A program made the position numbers and the translations under genes. The notes beneath the pieces were generated by a model. That model ran no database searches and was not told where the DNA came from. It was given only the letters and a program-made list of their open reading frames with translations. From JBMDXB01 sp048594975 (GTDB taxonomy: Bacteria > Acidobacteriota > Vicinamibacteria > Vicinamibacterales > 2-12-FULL-66-21), in the NCBI GenBank assembly GCA_048594975.1, contig JBMDXQ010000090.1, forward strand, positions 248,001 through 312,000: DNA of 64,000 nt, given 5' to 3'. Within the stretch, counting starts at the first letter, position 1; every line of letters begins with the position of its first letter. Positions 17,748 through 25,950 of the stretch are shown here, piece after piece.

Positions 17748-18395
17748 ATGCCTCGCTACCGCATCCTCATCGCCGACGATCACGCCATCCTGCGAGAGGG
17801 CGTGCGCGCGCTGCTCGCAACCGCCGACGACCTCGAGGTGATCGGCGAGGCGGGCGACGGCCGCGCCGCCATCGACCTGGCGCAGCAGCTCGAGCCGGAC
17901 GTGATCCTGATGGACGTGGCAATGCCCGGACTCGGCGGGCTGGAGGCGACGCTCGAGATCCGGCGGCGTGTGCCGCGGGCGAAGATCCTCGTGCTCAGCC
18001 AGTACGGCGAGCCGGAATACGTCCGCCGCTTCCTGAAGGCGGGGGTGTCAGGATACGTGCTGAAGAAGGCTGCCGGCGCCGACCTGGTCTCGGCGATTCG
18101 CGCGGTGGTGCGCGGCGGGCTCGTGCTCGACCCGGAGGTGACGCGCAGCGCGCTGCAGGAAACGGGCGGCGCCGAGGAGGGCGAAGCGCCGAACGCCTAC
18201 GAGTCGCTGACGGATCGCGAGAAGCAGGTGCTGAAGCTTGTCGCCGAGGGGCGCACCAACAAGGAGATCGCCGACCTCCTGGGGATCAGCGTGAAAACCG
18301 CCATGTCGCACCGCGAGCACGTCATGCTGAAGCTCCAGCTGCACAACCGCACGGAACTGGTGCGCTTCGCGCTGCGACACGGCGTGATTGTGTAG
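17748..18395 (+). CDS. NarL/LuxR-type response regulator
   Basis: This 215-residue regulator has an N-terminal receiver (ILIADDHAILREGV; phospho-acceptor Asp56 in DVILMDVAMPG; conserved Lys in GYVLKKAAG). The C-terminal LuxR-family helix-turn-helix is LTDREKQVLKLVAEGRTNKE then IADLLGISVKTAMSHREHV. I chose ATG 17748, which puts the first strand three residues in; the frame is open to 17709. It is the evident partner of the kinase at 16061-17668, and the pair probably controls module A. Confidence 0.93.
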   Translation: MPRYRILIADDHAILREGVRALLATADDLEVIGEAGDGRAAIDLAQQLEPDVILMDVAMPGLGGLEATLEIRRRVPRAKILVLSQYGEPEYVRRFLKAGVSGYVLKKAAGADLVSAIRAVVRGGLVLDPEVTRSALQETGGAEEGEAPNAYESLTDREKQVLKLVAEGRTNKEIADLLGISVKTAMSHREHVMLKLQLHNRTELVRFALRHGVIV

Positions 18396-18687
18396 GCCAC
18401 GGAGGCTACTCGTCGCTCTTGCCCATGCAGTGGGTCGACGCAGAGAACACGGAGGCCACAAAGAACGATGAGATACTGCGGGGCGCTCATTCGATGGGCG
18501 TTCCAGTTCTCTCGATCATCCATTCGCCCGGCAACCCCGTGCGTTCCGAGCCCTGCGGTATCGAACCAGCCGCTAACGACTCGTGGTCTGGGGTCTCTCA
18601 GTTGAGCCGGGATCCCAACGGTCTCGGGGCCACTGAGTTGATCCCTACCCCGACCTCGACTCGGCGGCCCGCACCTCCGTGCCCTCC
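18393..18687. repeat. GGAGGCCACGG-family repeats, right of module A
   Basis: Copies occur at 18434-18472 (CGCAGAGAACACGGAGGCCA) and 18593-18689. GGCCACTGAGTTGATCCCT at 18628-18646 is the exact inverse of 14089-14107. I see no gene in this stretch. Confidence 0.7.
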
Positions 18688-18996
18688 CTACGCGGCACGC
18701 CTCCCGCCCGGCGCCTCGGCAGGCGGCGTGGTCCGGAAGAGCGTCTTGACCCGGCCGGCGACGAACGCGACCAGCATCGCGAAGCCGATGAACGGCAGGA
18801 ACATGGCGTACGCGGCGCCCATGAGCGGCGCCAGGAACAGGAGCAGCGGCAGCGGCGCGCGCATGTACCGGTCGTCCCGTCCGCCCTTCAGCGGTCCGCC
18901 CTCGCGCGGGACGACCTGCGCTTCCCACTCCCGGAGATTCCAGTAGAACCCGGCCTTCACGATTTCCCCGCCTGCGAATCTGAGCCGCGTCAGCAT
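18688..18996 (-). CDS. Small two-helix membrane protein of unknown function
   Basis: This 102-residue protein begins with a polar segment (VKAGFYWNLREWEAQVV) followed by a basic stretch and two hydrophobic helices (PLPLLLFLAPLMGAAYAMFL and PFIGFAMLVAFVAGRV). The clean hydrophobic pattern and plausible start support a real gene. I do not recognise a function. It is divergent from the DUF885 peptidase gene, with 113 bp between the starts. Confidence 0.6.
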   Translation of the reverse strand: MLTRLRFAGGEIVKAGFYWNLREWEAQVVPREGGPLKGGRDDRYMRAPLPLLLFLAPLMGAAYAMFLPFIGFAMLVAFVAGRVKTLFRTTPPAEAPGGRRAA

Positions 18997-19109
18997 GACC
19001 CACCTCCGATATGGTGTAGCTTCAAGGTATCGCCGACGCGAGGCGGGGCCAATCGGGCGAACGCCCCGACGGCGGGGGAAAAACTCCCGAGATCGGCAGG
19101 GAAAAACGC

Positions 19110-20390
19110 ATGAAGCCGTTCCTGGTGGCTGCCTGCGGTGTCATGGCGCTGGTTTGGAGCCAGCCGAAGCCGAGTGAGATGGACGAGATCGCCGAAAGCT
19201 ACGTCAGGCTCGTGCTCGCCGTGGGCCAGCACGACGCGGATTACGTGGATGCGTACTACGGCCCGCCGGAGTGGAGGCCGGCGAAAACGGACGTGCCGCC
19301 GCTCGACTCGCTCGAGGCGCGCGCCGCGGCGCTCGCCGCCGCGGTCGAGCGCGAGCCGCAGCCGCCGGACGAACTCGGGCGGCTGCGGAAGCAGTACCTC
19401 CAGCGGCAGCTGGCGGCGGTCGCCGCCCGGCTGCGCATGCTCGAGGGCGAGCGGCTCTCGTTCGACGAGGAATCGAAGGCGCTGTACGACGCGGTGGCAC
19501 CCACGCTGCCCGAATCACATTTCCAGGAAGTCCTGCAGCAGCTCGAACGGCGGTTTCCAGGAGAGGGTCCGCTCGCCACGCGCATCGACGCGTACCGGCG
19601 CGCGTTCGTCATTGCGCGCGAGAAACTCGACGCGGTGTTCCAGCGGGCGATCGCCGCCTGCCGCGAGCGCACCGTGAAACACGTCGCGCTGCCGGCCGGC
19701 GAGCGGTTCACCGTCGAGTACGTCACGAACAAGTCCTGGAGCGGCTACAACTGGTACCAGGGCGGGTTCAGCAGCCTGATCCAGGTGAACACCGACCTGC
19801 CCGTGTACATCGACCGAGCCGTCGATCTCGCCTGTCACGAAGGCTATCCCGGGCACCACGTCTACAACGTGCTGCTCGAGAAGCACCTGGTGCGCGATCG
19901 CGGCTGGGTGGAGTTCACGGTCTATCCGCTCTTCTCGCCCCAGTCGCTCGTTGCCGAGGGCACCGCGAACTTCGGCATCGACGTGGCGTTCCCGGGGCGC
20001 GAGCGCGTCGAGTTCGAGCGCACCGTCCTCTTCCCGGCCGCCGGCCTCGACCGCGCCCGTGCGGCGGAGTACTACGAGCTGCAGGAGCTGATCGAGCGGC
20101 TGAACTACGCCGGCAACGAGGCGGCGCGCCGCTACCTGACCGGCCAGATCACGCGCGACGAAGCGGCGGCGTGGCTGGAGCGCTACGCGCTCATGCCCAA
20201 GGAACGGGCGGCGCAGCGGGTCCGCTTCTTCGACCAGTACCGGTCGTACGTGATCAACTACAACCTGGGCAAGGACATGGTGCAGAAGTACATCGAGTCG
20301 CGCGGCGGCACCGCCGATCGGCCGGCGCGGCGGTGGGAAGAGTTCGCGGCGCTGCTGTCCTCTCCGCGCCTGCCTTCGGGCCTGCAGTGA
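19110..20390 (+). CDS. DUF885-family metallopeptidase-like protein
   Basis: This 426-residue protein has a short hydrophobic N-terminus (MKPFLVAACGVMALVWSQ), a possible signal sequence. The metal-site signature CHEGYPGHH is at residues 242-250 (His243, Glu244, His249 or His250), and AEGTANFG supplies Glu283 as the likely third ligand. This is the DUF885 pattern (HE-x-[YI]-PGHH). The body is helical, as the family expects. The substrate is unknown. Its TGA overlaps the GTG of the FRG gene (GTGA, 20387-20390), so the two are translationally coupled. Confidence 0.85.
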   Translation: MKPFLVAACGVMALVWSQPKPSEMDEIAESYVRLVLAVGQHDADYVDAYYGPPEWRPAKTDVPPLDSLEARAAALAAAVEREPQPPDELGRLRKQYLQRQLAAVAARLRMLEGERLSFDEESKALYDAVAPTLPESHFQEVLQQLERRFPGEGPLATRIDAYRRAFVIAREKLDAVFQRAIAACRERTVKHVALPAGERFTVEYVTNKSWSGYNWYQGGFSSLIQVNTDLPVYIDRAVDLACHEGYPGHHVYNVLLEKHLVRDRGWVEFTVYPLFSPQSLVAEGTANFGIDVAFPGRERVEFERTVLFPAAGLDRARAAEYYELQELIERLNYAGNEAARRYLTGQITRDEAAAWLERYALMPKERAAQRVRFFDQYRSYVINYNLGKDMVQKYIESRGGTADRPARRWEEFAALLSSPRLPSGLQ

Positions 20391-21220
20391 AGCCTCCCGC
20401 GCCTCGCGGAGCAGACGTCGCACGGCCCGGCACCTGGACGGAGGTGCTGGAGGCGCTCTACGCCGGATCGTGGAACCCGCAGCTGCGGCGCTTCCGCTCG
20501 CCGTTCGCGTTCCGCGGGCTGTCGCGATCGGACCACGTGCTCTCGAGCTCGTTGATCCGCCTGGCCGGCGACGCCGACATCAGGCGGCTCGAGCTCGCGC
20601 TGCTGCGCAACTTCCGCAAGTACGCGCACGGCGAGGTCCCCAGCACCGATTCGCTGTGGCACTGGCTTACGCTCGGCCAGCACCGCGGCCTTCCGACGCG
20701 GATGATCGACTGGACGTACTCGCCGCTGGTCGCACTGCACTTCGCCACGCAGGACGTGGCCGCCTACGATCAGGACGGGATTGTCTGGTGCGTCAACTTC
20801 GTCGAGGCGAACAAGCAGCTGCCGCGGCGGCTGCGCAAGGCACTGGTCGAGGAGTGCTCCGACACCTTCACCGTCGAGATGCTGACGCAGCTCGGATCGC
20901 TGCGCGAGTTCGACGCGCTCAGCCGCGAGCCGTTTGTCGTCTTCGTGGAGCCGCCGGCGATCGATCGCCGCATCCAGAACCAGTTCGCGCTCTTCTCGCT
21001 CATGTCCAGCCCGAGGGCCGTGCTCCACGACTGGCTGAAGCGGCACACCAAGCTGTGCCGCAGCGTCGTCATCCCGGCCTCGCTCAAATGGGAGATTCGC
21101 GACAAGCTCGATCAGGCCAACATCAACGAGCGCGTGCTCTTCCCCGATCTCGACGGGCTGAGCCGCTGGCTCGAGCGCTACTACACCCCGACCCGGCGCA
21201 GGAGGCGGGCCAGGCGTTAG
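20387..21220 (+). CDS. FRG-domain protein
   Basis: This 277-residue protein starts at GTG 20387, inside the stop of the peptidase gene. The FRG domain is named for its F/Y-R-G motif, seen here as FAFRGLSR (Phe42-Arg43-Gly44). TLGQHRGLPTRMIDWTYSPLVALHFA is the second family signature (positions ~103-128, H-x-G-x-x-TR-x-x-DWT). The C-terminus is very basic (TRRRRRARR). FRG domains are of unknown biochemical function. The tight coupling to a DUF885 peptidase is unusual and is the best clue to its role. Confidence 0.85.
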   Translation: MKPPAPRGADVARPGTWTEVLEALYAGSWNPQLRRFRSPFAFRGLSRSDHVLSSSLIRLAGDADIRRLELALLRNFRKYAHGEVPSTDSLWHWLTLGQHRGLPTRMIDWTYSPLVALHFATQDVAAYDQDGIVWCVNFVEANKQLPRRLRKALVEECSDTFTVEMLTQLGSLREFDALSREPFVVFVEPPAIDRRIQNQFALFSLMSSPRAVLHDWLKRHTKLCRSVVIPASLKWEIRDKLDQANINERVLFPDLDGLSRWLERYYTPTRRRRRARR

Positions 21221-21335
21221 GTCCGAAACGGATCGTTCGACACTGGGTCGTTCGTCGTTCGGGCGGGGTCGGTACGTCGCGCAGCCCTGCAGAGGGCTTG
21301 CCGTCAGCAGACCGTTCGTATCTCACCGGGCGCAT

Positions 21336-22001
21336 TCAGTCGAGCAGGGGCTCGACGTACGGCCACATCGTGTCGGCGATGACCCGCATCCCGGCTGCGT
21401 TCGGATGCACGAGGTCGCCGAGGTTGTAGTCGGGATTCCCGACGACGCCGAAGAGGAGGAAGGGCAGCAGGGGGACGCCGTGGCGTGCCGCCAGGTCCGG
21501 GAAGAGGCGGTGGAAACCGACCGTGTACTGCCAGCCGTGCGTGGGCGGCGTCTCCATTCCGCACAGCAGGATGCGCAGGTCGCGCGCCTGTGCCCGCTCG
21601 ATGATGATTTCCAGGTTGTCTTGTACAGTCGCGATCGGCACGCCGCGCAGACCGTCGTTGGCGCCGAGCGCGATGATGAACACACGCGCGTCCGCGACCA
21701 GCGCGCTGTCGAGGCGCCGCACGGCGTCCGAGGTGGTGTCGCCGGACACGGCGGCGTTCACGAAGCGGTGCGGGTAGCCGGCCGCCCGCGCCCGCTGCTG
21801 CAGGAGGGCCGGCCAGGTCTCCTCGGGTTTCAGGCCGGGGCCTGCCGTCAAACTGTCGCCGAACGCCACCACGACGGGTCTTTGCGGAGGCTCACCGGAC
21901 GGCTTGACGGGAGAGTCGCCGCCGCATGAAATGGCGCCAGCGGCCAGCACCGCCAGCGCCGCGCGCACACGGCTGAGGCGTCCCCAACGGGCGGCCCTCA
22001 T
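21336..22001 (-). CDS. SGNH/GDSL-family lipoprotein hydrolase (arylesterase/TesA-like)
   Basis: This 221-residue protein has a lipoprotein signal (GAISC, Cys26). Block I is VVAFGDSLTAG with catalytic Ser50; the block II Gly/Asn region is SGDTTSDAVRRLD; block III is IIALGANDGLRG (Asn in GAND); block V is DLVHPNAAG (Asp and His). This matches the TesA/arylesterase group of esterases and lysophospholipases. It should sit on the periplasmic face of a membrane. I chose ATG 22001 because it gives the signal peptide. The start is divergent from the quinone oxidoreductase start by 52 bp. Confidence 0.9.
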   Translation of the reverse strand: MRAARWGRLSRVRAALAVLAAGAISCGGDSPVKPSGEPPQRPVVVAFGDSLTAGPGLKPEETWPALLQQRARAAGYPHRFVNAAVSGDTTSDAVRRLDSALVADARVFIIALGANDGLRGVPIATVQDNLEIIIERAQARDLRILLCGMETPPTHGWQYTVGFHRLFPDLAARHGVPLLPFLLFGVVGNPDYNLGDLVHPNAAGMRVIADTMWPYVEPLLD

Positions 22002-22053
22002 GTATTCAATCGACGCGCCGGCCTCGCCACCGGCCGCTGATGGACCACGACCC

Positions 22054-23028
22054 ATGCTCGTCGTCGAGATAACCGAGCCCGGCGGCCCCGAGGTCTTGCG
22101 CATGGCCGAACGGCCCGTGCCCCGACCGCGGCGAGGCGAGGTGCTCGTTCGGGTGGAAGCGGCGGGAGTCAATCGTCCGGACATCATGCAACGGCTGGGC
22201 AGGTACCCTCCCCCGCCGGGAGCCTCGGACATTCCGGGGCTCGAAGTTGCCGGGACGATCGCCCGGTTCGGCGAGGACGTCGCGCGCTGGCGCGAGGGCG
22301 ATCGCGTCTGCGCGCTCGTGGCCGGCGGCGGCTACGCCGAGCTCTGCGTTGCGCCGGCGCCGCAGTGTCTGCCCGTTCCCGACGGAATCGACAGTGCGAT
22401 CGCTGCAGCCATCCCCGAGACCTTCTTCACCGTCTGGAGCAACCTCTTCGAGCGGGCGCGGCTGCGTTCGGGGGAGCGCGTCCTCGTCCACGGCGGCACC
22501 AGCGGCATCGGCACGACGGCGATCCAGCTGGCGCGCGCGTTCGGCGCGACGGTCCTCGCGACCGCCGGATCGGCCGAGAAGTGCGCGGCCTGCGAGCGGC
22601 TGGGGGCGACGGCCATCAACTATCGCACCAGCGACTTCGTGGCGGCGGTTCGCGAGGTCACGGGTGGCCGCGGCGTGGACGTCGTCCTCGACATCGTCGG
22701 GGGCGAGTACCTGCCGCGAAACCTGGAGTGTCTCGCCCTTGAAGGGCGTCTGGTGCAGATCGGTCTCATCGGTGGGGCGCGCGCGCAGGTCAACCTCACG
22801 CCGATCCTGCAGAAGCGGCTGACGATCAGCGGTTCGACGCTCAGGGCGCGCAGCGTCGAGGAGAAGGGCGCCATCGCACGGAAGCTGGAGGAGCACGTCT
22901 GGCCGCTGCTTGGCGCGCGCCGCGTGTCGCCGGTCGTGCACAGGATGTTTCCGCTGCGCGATGCCGCTGCCGCTCACCGCATGCTGGAAGCGGGCGAGGT
23001 GATCGGGAAAGTGGTGCTGGTGGTGTGA
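22054..23028 (+). CDS. NAD(P)H quinone oxidoreductase, PIG3/zeta-crystallin-like
   Basis: This 324-residue zinc-free medium-chain dehydrogenase begins MLVVEITEPGGPEVL at ATG 22054 (ATG 22000 is an in-frame alternative). Motifs are VRVEAAGVNRPDIMQR, IPGLEVAGTI, AAIPETFFTVWSNL, VLVHGGTSGIGTTAIQLA (nucleotide-binding loop), GATAINYR and VDVVLDIVGG. The set matches the PIG3 family (TIGR02824). It reduces quinones or alpha,beta-unsaturated carbonyls with NADPH. There is no operon partner. Confidence 0.92.
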   Translation: MLVVEITEPGGPEVLRMAERPVPRPRRGEVLVRVEAAGVNRPDIMQRLGRYPPPPGASDIPGLEVAGTIARFGEDVARWREGDRVCALVAGGGYAELCVAPAPQCLPVPDGIDSAIAAAIPETFFTVWSNLFERARLRSGERVLVHGGTSGIGTTAIQLARAFGATVLATAGSAEKCAACERLGATAINYRTSDFVAAVREVTGGRGVDVVLDIVGGEYLPRNLECLALEGRLVQIGLIGGARAQVNLTPILQKRLTISGSTLRARSVEEKGAIARKLEEHVWPLLGARRVSPVVHRMFPLRDAAAAHRMLEAGEVIGKVVLVV

Positions 23029-23101
23029 CCGCACGGCACGATTGAGCGAGTGGCTTCCACCTTGAGGGGAACACAACACAGCGCCTCTGTGGCTGCCGCC
23101 G

Positions 23102-23491
23102 TTATGCGGCAGTTGACGTCTTCAGGCGGAAGATCACGTACCCCACCCACGCGCCGGCATGCGCAACGGCGAGCGCCGCAAGCGGGAGCTGCGCCCCGGG
23201 AGGCGTCTGTCGCGGCAGCCACGTCCAATAGAGCGACTGCACAGAGACGACCGCCGAGAGGGACAGCGCGACAATCGCCAGCGCCGGCGCGTGAGCGAAG
23301 CCGTTCCACAGCGCCCACCCGGACGACGCGGCGAGAACGGCCACAGCCGCGTGTCCGGCAAGTTCTATGGCTGCCGGCCACCCGCGCATGCCCATTGTCG
23401 GCAGCGTCTGCGTGAGTTCACCGCCGACGCGGAGCGGCTCCCACAGGAACAGGAAGATCGCAAGGACCGAGTACAGCCACGGACGGGGCAC
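23102..23491 (-). CDS. Small four-helix membrane protein of unknown function
   Basis: This 129-residue protein starts at GTG 23491, three bases past the stop of the DUF763 gene, so they are co-transcribed. It has four hydrophobic stretches (LYSVLAIFLFLWEPL, AIELAGHAAVAVLAASSGWA, LAIVALSLSAVVSVQSLYW and AALAVAHAGAWVGYVIF). I do not recognise a family. Confidence 0.65.
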   Translation of the reverse strand: MPRPWLYSVLAIFLFLWEPLRVGGELTQTLPTMGMRGWPAAIELAGHAAVAVLAASSGWALWNGFAHAPALAIVALSLSAVVSVQSLYWTWLPRQTPPGAQLPLAALAVAHAGAWVGYVIFRLKTSTAA

Positions 23492-23494
23492 GTG

Positions 23495-24685
23495 TCAGTC
23501 GCCGTCCCGCTTGGCGGCGCCGCCCGCGCCGCACCCATCGCCGTCGACCGCCTTCGCTTCAGCGGCCCGCCGACGGCGGATTCGCTCCTCGCCGAATCTC
23601 GCCAGCCGCTTGAGGGCAGCGACCCGCTCGGAACGTGTGATGCCCGCCTTCGTGAGCGCGGCGCGGAGCGCTTCCACGGTCCTGTCGTAGGTCCCAACGT
23701 CGACGGGATAGGGGAAGCCGTCCTTCCCGCCGTGCGCGAATGAGAACCGCGCCGGGTCGCGGGTGCTCGCGCGCGTTCCGTAGATGATCTCGGAGGTGAG
23801 TGCCAGGGCGCGAAGCGTCCGCGCGCCGACACCCTGCATGCCGAGCAGGGTCTCGAAGTCCTCGGGCGCACGCTCGTACGTCTTCAGCAGGATCCTCTCG
23901 AGGTACTGCGGGTTTACGTCCGCGATCAGCACGGCGTGTCGCCTGGGCATCGTCAGCGCCGGCAGCGTCTTCAGGGCTCCCAGCACCACTTCGGGCCTGC
24001 CGCGCGCCAGCGCTGCGGACGCCGATCGGAGGGGATCGCTCTCGGCGGCGACCAGGTTCAGCGTGGGAGTGCCGGCAGGCACGGCGCCCTGCCGGACGCG
24101 ATCGTCGCACACCGCGGCGTGTGGTTCGTTGACGTAGCTCTTCACGGTTTCGGCGAGCCAGTGGTAGCGGCGGGCCATGCCGTCGCCGTCGTTCATTCCC
24201 TGTTGGACGACGCACCAGCTGCCGGCCGGCGTGAAGAAGAACGAGTGATGATAGAGCTGGTAGCCATCCTGCACGGCCGCGCTGTCGACTTTCGCTGCCA
24301 TCCGGCTCGCGTACACGAGCGGACGGGGATCGATCGACATCCGTTCGCACGCCATCGTGATCTCGGCGGGTGTCTTCCGGGACACGGCACCCTTACCGCC
24401 GCCCGCGTAGAACCGCAGGTCGTGCTCGAGACCCTTCACGCCCTCCTTTACGGCGCCTGTGACGGTCGTCGTGACGCCGCTCGAGTGCCAGTCGAAGCCG
24501 AGCACGCAGCCGAACGCCTGGAACCAGAACGGGTCCGACAGGCGGCGCAGCATCTCCTCGGAACCGTACTCCGAGGCGATGTGGATGGTGATCTCGCGCG
24601 CGAGCTGCACCATGCGCGAGAACAGCCAGGCGGGCGCCCGGCCGCCGTGCAGCGGAAGCTGGGCGGTTCCCGTGCGGGCAGGCAT
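23495..24685 (-). CDS. DUF763 protein
   Basis: This 396-residue protein starts at the conserved MPARTGTAQLPLHGGRAPAW, which sets the start at 24685. Further conserved blocks are MARRYHWLAE, HAAVCDDR and LLGMQGVGARTLRALALTSE (a helix-hairpin-helix-like stretch, ~315-334), followed by FSFAHGGKDGFPYPVD. DUF763 occurs in archaea and scattered bacteria and has no established function. The hairpin motif hints at nucleic-acid binding. It is followed by the small membrane protein at 23102-23491. Confidence 0.88.
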   Translation of the reverse strand: MPARTGTAQLPLHGGRAPAWLFSRMVQLAREITIHIASEYGSEEMLRRLSDPFWFQAFGCVLGFDWHSSGVTTTVTGAVKEGVKGLEHDLRFYAGGGKGAVSRKTPAEITMACERMSIDPRPLVYASRMAAKVDSAAVQDGYQLYHHSFFFTPAGSWCVVQQGMNDGDGMARRYHWLAETVKSYVNEPHAAVCDDRVRQGAVPAGTPTLNLVAAESDPLRSASAALARGRPEVVLGALKTLPALTMPRRHAVLIADVNPQYLERILLKTYERAPEDFETLLGMQGVGARTLRALALTSEIIYGTRASTRDPARFSFAHGGKDGFPYPVDVGTYDRTVEALRAALTKAGITRSERVAALKRLARFGEERIRRRRAAEAKAVDGDGCGAGGAAKRDGD

Positions 24686-24729
24686 GACCCATTGTAGCCG
24701 GGCCGTCGCACGGGCCCCGCCGCCGCCAG

Positions 24730-25248
24730 CTACTCCTTCTTCTCGATGTGCACCAGGTAGGCCTCGACCATCAGCAGGTTCCGCTCGCCGGACTGTCTGA
24801 TGATCGACAGCAGACGATCCATCTTCACGACTTCTTCGAGCTGCTCGTCGACGAACCACTGCAGGAAGCTCTGCGCGAGGTAGTCGTTCTGCTTGAGCGC
24901 GAGCTCCATCAGGCCAGTGATCTGCGCGGTCACCTTGTGCTCCCAGTCGAGCGCCGCCTGCACGGCCTCTTCGGCGGTGTTGTAGCTCGTGGGCGGTGCC
25001 GGAATGGCGGGAATCCTCAGCCCCCCCTTGGTGTCGAGCAGGTACTGCACGAACTTCATCGCGTGCTGCTTCTCCTCGTCGGCCTGATCGAAGAAGAGCT
25101 TCGCCAGCAGCTGGAGCTGCCGGTCCGCGAAGTGCGCGGCGATGCTGATGTACTGCATGCTCGCGCCGAACTCGTGCCCGACCTGTTTGTTGAACGCGTC
25201 AGCCAGCTCGCGGCTGATCAGGACCGCCTTGTTCTTCTCAGTCGCCAC
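24730..25248 (-). CDS. Non-haem ferritin
   Basis: This 172-residue protein keeps the ferroxidase ligands at the expected spacing: Glu26 (GHEFGASMQY), Glu59 and His62 (DEEKQHAMKF), then a Glu in WEHKVT and a Gln region LAQSFLQWFVDEQLEE. It stores iron as a 24-mer shell in the cytoplasm. No bacterioferritin haem Met is evident. It lies downstream of the HExxH membrane protein and the topoisomerase gene on the same strand. Confidence 0.94.
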   Translation of the reverse strand: MATEKNKAVLISRELADAFNKQVGHEFGASMQYISIAAHFADRQLQLLAKLFFDQADEEKQHAMKFVQYLLDTKGGLRIPAIPAPPTSYNTAEEAVQAALDWEHKVTAQITGLMELALKQNDYLAQSFLQWFVDEQLEEVVKMDRLLSIIRQSGERNLLMVEAYLVHIEKKE

Positions 25249-25314
25249 ACACCCCTCCCGCCTCTGGAAGGCCGCTGGAAGCAGGGTCGGAGTCTTCGTC
25301 AGGCCCGGCCCGTG

Positions 25315-25782
25315 TCAGCGGCCCGATCGCAGCATGTTACCCTCATCGGGACGTCGCGCACGCTCCGGTCCGCCCTCCTGCGGGATCGGCCCCGGATCCG
25401 TGTCGGTCCGCCGGACAGCCTCGCGCTCGAACCAGTTGCCGCGGTACGCGCCCCTCCCCTGCAGCCATCCCCAGAGCGCCGCGAGCAGGTGGGCGGGGAG
25501 GAACACCGGTCCCCAGAATTCGCACTGGCGGACGTGGACGCGCTCGTGCGCCCGGCTCGCCTCGAGGCACCCGGCGTCCTGCCCCACGACGATGTGGCCG
25601 AAGGTGATGGCGGTGGCGCCGCCGAGGACGGGGACGCAGCGCCGGAGCACGGCGCGCGCGAGCGGCCCGTGAACTTCGAGCACGCCGCCGACGATCCGTC
25701 CACGTCCCCCGGCCGCGAACACGGGCAGGGCGAGCAGGAGACCGATCGCGGTGTTCGGCGACGCCCAGAGATAGCGAAGCAT
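25315..25782 (-). CDS. Putative membrane protein with HExxH motif
   Basis: This 155-residue protein has a hydrophobic N-terminus (TAIGLLLALPVFAA) and a second hydrophobic part (VLGGATAITFGHIVVGQ). The zinc-binding-like AHERVHVRQ is at residues 78-86 (His79-Glu80-x-x-His83). FLPAHLLAALWGWLQG and YRGNWFEREA follow; the Glu in the latter could be a third ligand. I have no family name for it. It may be a small peptidase or only a metal-binding protein. It sits between a gyrB/parE-type gene and the ferritin gene. Confidence 0.6.
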   Translation of the reverse strand: MLRYLWASPNTAIGLLLALPVFAAGGRGRIVGGVLEVHGPLARAVLRRCVPVLGGATAITFGHIVVGQDAGCLEASRAHERVHVRQCEFWGPVFLPAHLLAALWGWLQGRGAYRGNWFEREAVRRTDTDPGPIPQEGGPERARRPDEGNMLRSGR

Positions 25783-25792
25783 CTCCCGCTAC

Positions 25793-25950
25793 ACGTCCAG
25801 CTCCTCGGCTTCCTCCCTCAGCGCGCGCCGGGCCCCAACCCCGCGCGCCGCGGCGCGACTCGCGTCGCTCGCTCGCCGCGGCCGCAGGCGCTCGCCGCCG
25901 CGCTCCGGAAGCCGCGGAGCGGTCAGACGTCCAGCTCCTCGGCTTCCTCC
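25793..25950. repeat. 24-bp direct repeat duplicating the 3' end of the gyrB/parE-type gene
   Basis: ACGTCCAGCTCCTCGGCTTC (first 20 of the 24 bp) occurs at 25793-25816 and again at 25927-25950 inside the gene end. Both copies encode EEAEELDV followed by a stop (TAG and TGA) on the minus strand. The 110 bp between them is very GC-rich and palindromic (CGCCGCGGCGCG-like runs). Confidence 0.75.

Noticed and set aside
15272..17749. An 825-codon antisense frame across the cytochrome b and kinase genes
   Set aside because: High-GC antisense shadow; its translation is low-complexity Arg/Ala/Gly with no domains, while the plus strand shows clear family motifs.
18396..18687. A tRNA or ncRNA gene between the regulator and the small membrane protein
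   Set aside because: No cloverleaf with the expected D and T arm patterns; the sequence is made of dispersed repeats.
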